A stretch of 10,209 nt of DNA from an uncultured Nitrospina sp. GTDB lineage: Bacteria > Nitrospinota > Nitrospinia > Nitrospinales > VA-1. Of this stretch, positions 5,318 through 10,209 are shown piece after piece. The notes under the pieces are model-generated. The model ran no database searches, was not told the DNA's origin, and saw nothing but the letters and a program-made list of their open reading frames with translations. The DNA lies in assembly GCA_950072225.1 (NCBI GenBank), contig CATMOP010000044.1:1-10209 (forward strand). The letters are read 5' to 3'. A program made the translations under genes and the position numbers. Within the stretch, counting starts at the first letter, position 1. The number at the start of each line of letters is the position of its first letter.

Positions 5318-6786
5318 ATATACGGGCTATTTTTAATGTCGTAGGAGTTCTGCTGGTACTTCTTTCTGGGTTGACTCTGTTGCCCATAGGCGTTTCGTTG
5401 TATTTCGGCCATGCTCCTATTGAGGGTTTCATGTCCGAGACTTCGGCTTTTGAGTGGACGTTTGGCCTCAGCCTGGCATCCGGCCTGATATTGTGGAAAC
5501 TGTTCCCCTCCGGACTGGATAAACTTCGGGATCGTGAAGGATTTGCCATTGTCACCGTTTCCTGGCTGTCGATATCCGCGTTCGGTGCGCTCCCACTCTA
5601 TTTGAGTGGCACTTGCCCGGAATTCATTGACGCGTTTTTTGAAAGTACCAGCGGATTCACCACCACCGGAGCTTCCATCCTTCAGGATATCGATGCGGTG
5701 TCTCACGGCATCCTGTTCTGGAGAAACCTGATGCAGTGGGTCGGGGGAATGGGAATTATTCTTCTTTCCTTGGCTATCTTTCCCATGCTGGGGATCGGGA
5801 GTTTCCATCTGTTCAAGGCGGAAATTCCTGGCGGATCTACCGTGGAACAAACGCAACCCCGCCTGGTCGAGACGGCTAAAATACTGTGGAAAACTTATCT
5901 GGCCTTGACCCTCATCGAAATTTTTGCTTTACGGTTTGCCGGCCTGAATTGGTTCGACGCGGTTTGCCACACCTTTTCCACCGTCGCAACGGGCGGGTTT
6001 TCGCCGCATAACGGAAGCATTGGTGTTTTTAACAATGCTTATATCGAGAGCATCATCATTCTTTTCATGTTTCTGGGTGGAATCAACTTTGCTTTGCACT
6101 TTCAACTGGTTCGAAGAAATTTTGCAGTCGTCTTCAAGAACCCGGAGTTCAAGGCGTATTGCGGAATGCTTCTCGCCGGTATCTTGTTTGTAACCTGGGG
6201 CCTTACCCGAATTTCCGATGCGGGTGACGCAGGCCAGGCATTTCGCAGTGCCGCCTTCACTGTGGTTTCCATCAATACCACCACCGGATTCATCACGAAT
6301 GATTTCAACTTATGGCCGGAATATTTAAAACTCTTTATGGTCGCGATCATGATGGTGGGAGGGTGCTCAGGCTCCACCAGTGGATCTTTCAAAGTAATTC
6401 GTTTTATCATCCTGCTAAAAATCATTATGCGGGAACTTAAAAAACTGGTGTATCCGCGCGCCATTTTCCATGTCAAAGTGGGGGATAAAACTATTGACGC
6501 GGATGACCTTTCCAATGTTGCCGCTTTAACATTCCTGTTTATTGGCTTTTCCGCCTTAGGCGGGGTACTTCTCTCGGCAATGGGCGTAGACCTCACCACG
6601 GCGTTGTCGGCGACAGTGGCTTCATTATTTAATATCGGCCCAGGTCTGGGCACTGTAGGTGCGATGGGAAATTATGCGGAAATCCCGGCTATGGGAAAAG
6701 GCCTCCTCATCATCTTCATGTTGTTGGGAAGACTTGAAATTTACGGTGTTATACTGCTTTTCCTGCCTATGACCTGGCGCAAATAA
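5314..6786 (+). CDS. trkH: TrkH, potassium-translocating membrane subunit
   Basis: TrkH is the K+-conducting inner-membrane subunit that works with TrkA. The 490 residues are close to E. coli TrkH (483). The four pore-loop repeats of the superfamily are visible with their filter glycines: TTTGAS (116-121), TVATGGFS (223-230), NTTTGF (321-326) and NIGPGLG (440-446). GGCSGSTSGSFKVIR (349-363) corresponds to the intramembrane gating loop after the third pore. Many hydrophobic segments fit the eight core helices plus two N-terminal ones. The gene starts within the last codons of trkA (ATGA), matching a two-gene unit. The related KtrB subunits are shorter and pair with single-RCK KtrA, so the tandem-RCK partner favours TrkH. 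Confidence 0.95.
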   Translation: MNIRAIFNVVGVLLVLLSGLTLLPIGVSLYFGHAPIEGFMSETSAFEWTFGLSLASGLILWKLFPSGLDKLRDREGFAIVTVSWLSISAFGALPLYLSGTCPEFIDAFFESTSGFTTTGASILQDIDAVSHGILFWRNLMQWVGGMGIILLSLAIFPMLGIGSFHLFKAEIPGGSTVEQTQPRLVETAKILWKTYLALTLIEIFALRFAGLNWFDAVCHTFSTVATGGFSPHNGSIGVFNNAYIESIIILFMFLGGINFALHFQLVRRNFAVVFKNPEFKAYCGMLLAGILFVTWGLTRISDAGDAGQAFRSAAFTVVSINTTTGFITNDFNLWPEYLKLFMVAIMMVGGCSGSTSGSFKVIRFIILLKIIMRELKKLVYPRAIFHVKVGDKTIDADDLSNVAALTFLFIGFSALGGVLLSAMGVDLTTALSATVASLFNIGPGLGTVGAMGNYAEIPAMGKGLLIIFMLLGRLEIYGVILLFLPMTWRK

Positions 6787-7017
6787 GATTTGATTTTGAA
6801 TAAGCAATAAATTAAAATTCCGGTCTCCCAGTCTGAACTTTACCTTGGCAAAACTAAATGGTTAAAGACCAGAGACCTGTGTAGTACTCAAGAAACGTTA
6901 AAGGAAAATGTGGGTTGAGGAAAGTTTCCTGATTCGAGATCTTAGCCAAGCGTTGACTTATTGAACTTAACCATCGCGACTCAAGGTATCTCTGATGCGT
7001 AAAGGAATTTAAATAGC
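6787..7017 (+). other. trkH-oadA intergenic region / oadA leader
   Basis: These 231 bases carry no gene. A long imperfect inverted repeat occupies 6822-6877. A short palindrome AGGAA-agt-TTCCT lies at 6919-6931. TTGACT (6953-6958) resembles a -35, but no good -10 follows at normal spacing, so I do not call a promoter. AAGGAA (7002-7007) ten bases before the ATG is the oadA ribosome binding site. No terminator for trkH is apparent. Confidence 0.5.
6822..6877. other. Long imperfect hairpin in the oadA leader
   Basis: GGTCTC (6822-6827) pairs with GAGACC (6872-6877) and GTCT (6831-6834) with AGAC (6866-6869). TTxACC/GGTxAA pairs (about 6839-6844 with 6860-6865) lie further in, leaving a 15-base loop. 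AGACC also occurs twice as a direct repeat (6866-6870, 6873-6877). No T-tract follows, so it is not a terminator. It may be a leader RNA structure or an operator. Confidence 0.4.
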
Positions 7018-8781
7018 ATGGAAACCGCGCCACTTAAAATTACCGAGCTTGTATTGCGGGATGCACACCAATCCCTTCTCGCGACCCGAATGCGGACCGA
7101 AGATATGCTTCCCATCGCCGAAAAACTCGACCAGGTCGGCTTTTTCTCCTTGGAAATGTGGGGCGGGGCAACCTTTGACACCTGCATCCGGTTTCTCAAT
7201 GAAGATCCTTGGGAACGTGCCCGGGCTCTCAAGAAAAAAATGCCCAACACTCCGTTCCAAATGTTGCTGCGAGGGCAAAACGCTGTGGGCTACCGGCATT
7301 ACGCCGATGATATTGTCGAACGATTTGTCAAACAATCGGTGGAAGTGGGAATCAATATATTCAGGATATTCGATGCTCTCAATGACTTTCGCAATATTGA
7401 AACCGCTATAAAAACCGTTAAAAATTGTGGTGAAACCGTTGAAGGTTGCATCAGCTATACCGTCAGTCCGGTTCATAATATCAAACTCTACCTGGAAATG
7501 GCCAAACAGCTGGAGGACATGGGTTCTGACATTCTCTGCATTAAAGACATGGCTGGCCTGCTGACTCCCAATGTAACCAAGTCCCTGATTACTGAAATTA
7601 AGAAGATTATCAAGATTCCGATCCATTTGCACACCCATGCGACTACCGGGCTGGTGGGCATGAACATGCAATGCGCTATTGAGGCAGGAGTGGATATGGT
7701 GGATACCGCCATCTCCGCGTTATCCATGGGAACTTCCCATTACGCAACAGAATGCATGGTAGCCAGCCTGAAAGGCACACCCAGGGATACGGGCCTGGAT
7801 CTCGACCTGCTTGAGGAAGTCAACGATTATTTTACCGAAGTGAGAAAAAAATATGTGGCGTTTGAAAGCGATTTCAAGGGTGTGGATATCAATATCCTTA
7901 AATCTCAAATTCCCGGTGGCATGATTTCCAATATGGAAAACCAGTTGCGGGAACAAAATGCGCTCCACAAACTCGATGAAGTACTGAAAGAAGTTCCCCG
8001 AGTGCGAAAAGACATGGGTTATCCGCCCCTGGTCACACCCACGAGCCAGATTGTTGGCTCTCAGGCGACCTTGAACGTGTTGACAGGGGAACGCTATAAA
8101 GTGATTACCAAAGAAACCCGGCAGTGCTTGTTGGGCAATTACGGCAAACTACCTGCCCCTATAGATGAAGAACTGCTGGCAAAAGTTTCTGGCGACAAAG
8201 AGATCACAAGTTGCCGTCCTGCTGATTTGCTGGAGCCTGAATGGGATAAGGCTTGTAAAGAACTGGGGGATAAATACACCAGCGAGGAAGACCGGTTGAC
8301 TTATGCCCTGTTTGCAAAAGTGGCTCTTAAGTTTTTTGAAACCCGGGGCAAACCCCAACCTGAAGCCGTAGCAAAAGCTCCGGCGACCGCGCCTGCTCCA
8401 TCCGCCGCATCCTCCGTTCCGACAGGAACTGCGGTATACAGGGTTCGGGTCAATGGAAAAGATTATTCCGTTGAAGTCTCAACCGGAGGAGCGGTTGGCG
8501 CATCCCCTTCCATAGCAACAGTTCCGGCCACCGCATCCGTTAACGCTCCCGCACCCAGCACTGCAAGTGGTTCTCCCCTGATAGCACCTTTGCCAGGGTC
8601 CATCTTCACCATGATATGCAAGGAAGGGGATGTGGTTAATGAGGGCGATACCGTTCTTATTATGGAATCCATGAAAATGGAATCTGAAGTCAATGCCCAT
8701 CGATCCGGAACCATTCAATCTATCCTGGTTAAAGAAGGCGACAACGTGCAAACCGGGGATGAACTCGTCATTATAGGATAA
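7018..8781 (+). CDS. oadA: Oxaloacetate decarboxylase alpha subunit (carboxyltransferase plus biotin domain)
   Basis: OadA moves the carboxyl group of oxaloacetate onto its own biotin, releasing pyruvate. OadB then decarboxylates the carboxybiotin and pumps Na+. The 587 residues show an N-terminal TIM-barrel carboxyltransferase with LRDAHQSLLATR (13-24), metal ligand D15, K176 in CIKDMAG (the lysine carbamylated in relatives), and H205/H207 in HLHTHATTG. IPGGMISNMENQL and TPTSQIVGSQATLNVLTGERY mark its C-terminal part. Two Ala/Pro-rich linkers (about 448-470, 490-520) flank a short YRVRVNGKDYSVEV segment. The biotinyl domain ends with ESMKME and biotin-accepting K553. HATTG in the active-site strand and the following oadB favour oxaloacetate decarboxylase over pyruvate carboxylase subunit B. 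The stop and the oadB start share one base. Confidence 0.93.
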   Translation: METAPLKITELVLRDAHQSLLATRMRTEDMLPIAEKLDQVGFFSLEMWGGATFDTCIRFLNEDPWERARALKKKMPNTPFQMLLRGQNAVGYRHYADDIVERFVKQSVEVGINIFRIFDALNDFRNIETAIKTVKNCGETVEGCISYTVSPVHNIKLYLEMAKQLEDMGSDILCIKDMAGLLTPNVTKSLITEIKKIIKIPIHLHTHATTGLVGMNMQCAIEAGVDMVDTAISALSMGTSHYATECMVASLKGTPRDTGLDLDLLEEVNDYFTEVRKKYVAFESDFKGVDINILKSQIPGGMISNMENQLREQNALHKLDEVLKEVPRVRKDMGYPPLVTPTSQIVGSQATLNVLTGERYKVITKETRQCLLGNYGKLPAPIDEELLAKVSGDKEITSCRPADLLEPEWDKACKELGDKYTSEEDRLTYALFAKVALKFFETRGKPQPEAVAKAPATAPAPSAASSVPTGTAVYRVRVNGKDYSVEVSTGGAVGASPSIATVPATASVNAPAPSTASGSPLIAPLPGSIFTMICKEGDVVNEGDTVLIMESMKMESEVNAHRSGTIQSILVKEGDNVQTGDELVIIG

Positions 8782-10022
8782 TGGAATTCAGCTTCGGCGC
8801 ATCCGCTACCAAGATAATAGCCACTACCGGGTTCTCCTATCTGGAAGCTGGCGATATACTCATGATCCTGGTCGCCTGCATTATGCTCTACCTTGCTATC
8901 TGGAAAAAGTTCGAACCGCTACTGCTCCTTCCCATCGGATTCGGGTGTCTGCTTGCCAACATCCCCATGAGTACGATGGCGAACACCGATGCCGGCGGCT
9001 TGCTCAACTTTTTTTATCAGGGGGTCACGCATGAGGTGCTTCCTCCTCTGATTTTTCTGGGAGTGGGGGCGCTGACAGACTTTGGCCCGCTTTTGGCTAA
9101 CCCCACCACTCTTCTTCTGGGTGCCGCCGCCCAGATAGGGGTATATATCACCCTCATTGGCGCGGTGCTCCTCGGGTTCAATATGCATGAAGCCAGTGCC
9201 ATCGGCATCATTGGCGGCGCCGATGGGCCCACATCTATTTTTATAGCCAGCAAGCTAGCCCCGCATTTGCTCGCGCCCATTGCCGTGGCGGCTTATTCCT
9301 ATATGGCCTTGGTACCGCTTATCCAGCCCCCCATCATGAAGTTATTAACGACCGAGAAAGAGCGGAAAATAAAAATGGCACAATTAAAGCCGATATCCCA
9401 AACGGTGAAGATTCTTTTCCCCGTGGTGGTGACCATCGTCTGTTGTTTGATGTTACCCGGCATCACCCCGCTTTTAGGAATGCTGATGCTGGGCAACCTT
9501 TTCCGCGAATCCGGGGTCACCGCCCGCTTGCACGAAACTTCGGAAACTCATTTGATCAACATCGTTACTATTCTTTTGGCATTGGCCGTGGGTTCTTCCA
9601 TGACCGCTGAGTCATTTTTGCGGCTTGAAACTCTTAAAATTATCGTACTGGGCTTGTTGGCTTTCTGTATCGCCACGGCAGGCGGAGTGCTTTTTGGCAA
9701 ACTCATGTGCAAAATGACTGGAGGCCGGGTGAATCCGCTCATCGGTTCGGCAGGGGTTTCGGCAGTCCCCATGGCGGCACGGGTTTCCCAGAAAGTAGGC
9801 GCAGAAACGGACTCTTCCAATTTTTTACTGATGCACGCCATGGGACCTAATGTCGCAGGTGTTATTGGTAGCGCCGTGGCCGCCGGAGTATTCATCTCCC
9901 TGTTCGGGGATATCGCTCCCCTGGAATCGCATGCCGCGATCGCGGATATCGTCGGCACCGTAGAACCCGGAATCAAAACCGCTATTGCCCAAGTGGCTGG
10001 CGTAGCGGAGAGCCTCCGCTAA
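8781..10022 (+). CDS. oadB: Oxaloacetate decarboxylase beta subunit, sodium pump
   Basis: OadB is the inner-membrane subunit that couples decarboxylation of carboxybiotin to outward Na+ transport. The 413 residues have about nine to eleven hydrophobic segments. The hallmark GGADGPTSI (145-153) contains D148. Residues Y174, N318, G322 and S327 sit at exactly the spacing of Klebsiella D203, Y229, N373, G377 and S382, which are tied to Na+ binding and transport. AYSYMALVPLIQPP (171-184), LGMLMLGNLFRESG (232-245) and GSAGVSAVPMAARV (322-335) are also typical. The ATG overlaps the oadA stop by one base (TAATG), so expression is coupled. The same beta family serves methylmalonyl- and glutaconyl-CoA decarboxylases, but the alpha subunit next to it decides for oxaloacetate. 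Confidence 0.94.
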   Translation: MEFSFGASATKIIATTGFSYLEAGDILMILVACIMLYLAIWKKFEPLLLLPIGFGCLLANIPMSTMANTDAGGLLNFFYQGVTHEVLPPLIFLGVGALTDFGPLLANPTTLLLGAAAQIGVYITLIGAVLLGFNMHEASAIGIIGGADGPTSIFIASKLAPHLLAPIAVAAYSYMALVPLIQPPIMKLLTTEKERKIKMAQLKPISQTVKILFPVVVTIVCCLMLPGITPLLGMLMLGNLFRESGVTARLHETSETHLINIVTILLALAVGSSMTAESFLRLETLKIIVLGLLAFCIATAGGVLFGKLMCKMTGGRVNPLIGSAGVSAVPMAARVSQKVGAETDSSNFLLMHAMGPNVAGVIGSAVAAGVFISLFGDIAPLESHAAIADIVGTVEPGIKTAIAQVAGVAESLR

Positions 10023-10031
10023 AGGAAAATT

Positions 10032-10209
10032 ATGGAAGCTTCATTTCTTGCAGCAGTCAATGTTTCTGTCCTGGCTATGGCGGTGATTTTTACCGTTCTG
10101 GTTTTTTTGATCTTCACCATTAAGGTATTGGTGAGGTTAGTCCCCTACGAAGCTCCGCCTCCTAAAGCACGTCGTCAACCCGCATCCGCTCCTTCCGCAA
10201 GTGGTGACG
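10032..10209 (+). CDS. oadG: Probable oxaloacetate decarboxylase gamma subunit, N-terminal part (cut by right edge)
   Basis: The frame opens at an ATG preceded by AAGGA (10022-10026) and remains open for 59 codons to the window end. It begins nine bases after oadB. A single hydrophobic membrane anchor covers about residues 10-35. It is followed by LVRLVPYEAPPPKARR and a Pro/Ala/Ser-rich tail, the layout of OadG (small membrane anchor plus flexible cytoplasmic tail that assembles the complex and, in Klebsiella, binds Zn2+). The His-containing C-terminus is not in view. The gene order is alpha-beta-gamma, unlike the gamma-alpha-beta order of Klebsiella. The identification rests mainly on context and topology. 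Confidence 0.7.
   Translation, partial: MEASFLAAVNVSVLAMAVIFTVLVFLIFTIKVLVRLVPYEAPPPKARRQPASAPSASGD

Noticed and set aside
4678..5856. Leftward open frame of 392 codons antisense to trkA/trkH
   Set aside because: It crosses the junction of two strongly identified genes, has Ser/Arg-rich composition typical of antisense frames and no recognisable domain.
6919..6931. Short palindrome AGGAA-agt-TTCCT in the oadA leader
   Set aside because: Five pairs are expected by chance in this much sequence, and nothing nearby ties it to regulation.
7018..8781. Pyruvate carboxylase subunit B (pycB) as the identity of oadA
   Set aside because: Domain layout is the same, but the HATTG active-site variant and the directly overlapping oadB with intact Na+-site residues favour the decarboxylase.

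Overview
The window looks like chromosomal DNA of a free-living Gram-negative bacterium, roughly 50 % G+C. Supports are an HflK/HflC pair, a Trk potassium system in the TrkA/TrkH form, and the start of a sodium-pumping oxaloacetate decarboxylase operon. No 16S gene or taxonomic marker is present. A marine proteobacterium-like or Nitrospinota-like organism is a guess from gene style only.

Layout. Positions 1-1667 are read leftward: a secreted Arg/Glu/Gln-rich heptad-repeat protein cut by the left edge (1-262), a 514-base stretch without a protein gene (263-776), and an unrecognised 296-residue protein (777-1667). A divergent spacer (1668-1962) separates these from four rightward genes: hflK-hflC (1963-3863) and trkA-trkH (3950-6786, overlapping by 4 bases). 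After a 231-base leader come oadA (7018-8781), oadB (8781-10022) and the start of a probable oadG (10032 to the right edge).

How the genes work together. HflK and HflC form the membrane prohibitin-type complex that in other bacteria modulates FtsH proteolysis. TrkH is the potassium-conducting membrane subunit and TrkA its nucleotide-binding cytoplasmic regulator. OadA, OadB and OadG together decarboxylate oxaloacetate and pump Na+ outward. Every OadB residue tied to Na+ transport in the Klebsiella enzyme is conserved at matching spacing. K+ uptake next to Na+ export suggests a cation-homeostasis neighbourhood, although nothing shows co-regulation.

The least ordinary part is 263-776. It holds three diverged copies of a 39-40 base element with a conserved GAG-loop-CTC hairpin. 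It also holds a strong leftward terminator with eight U's directly downstream of a good leftward promoter. A second terminator-like hairpin lies just upstream of the ribosome binding site of the heptad-repeat gene. This resembles a structured regulatory leader or small-RNA locus that I cannot assign to a known family.
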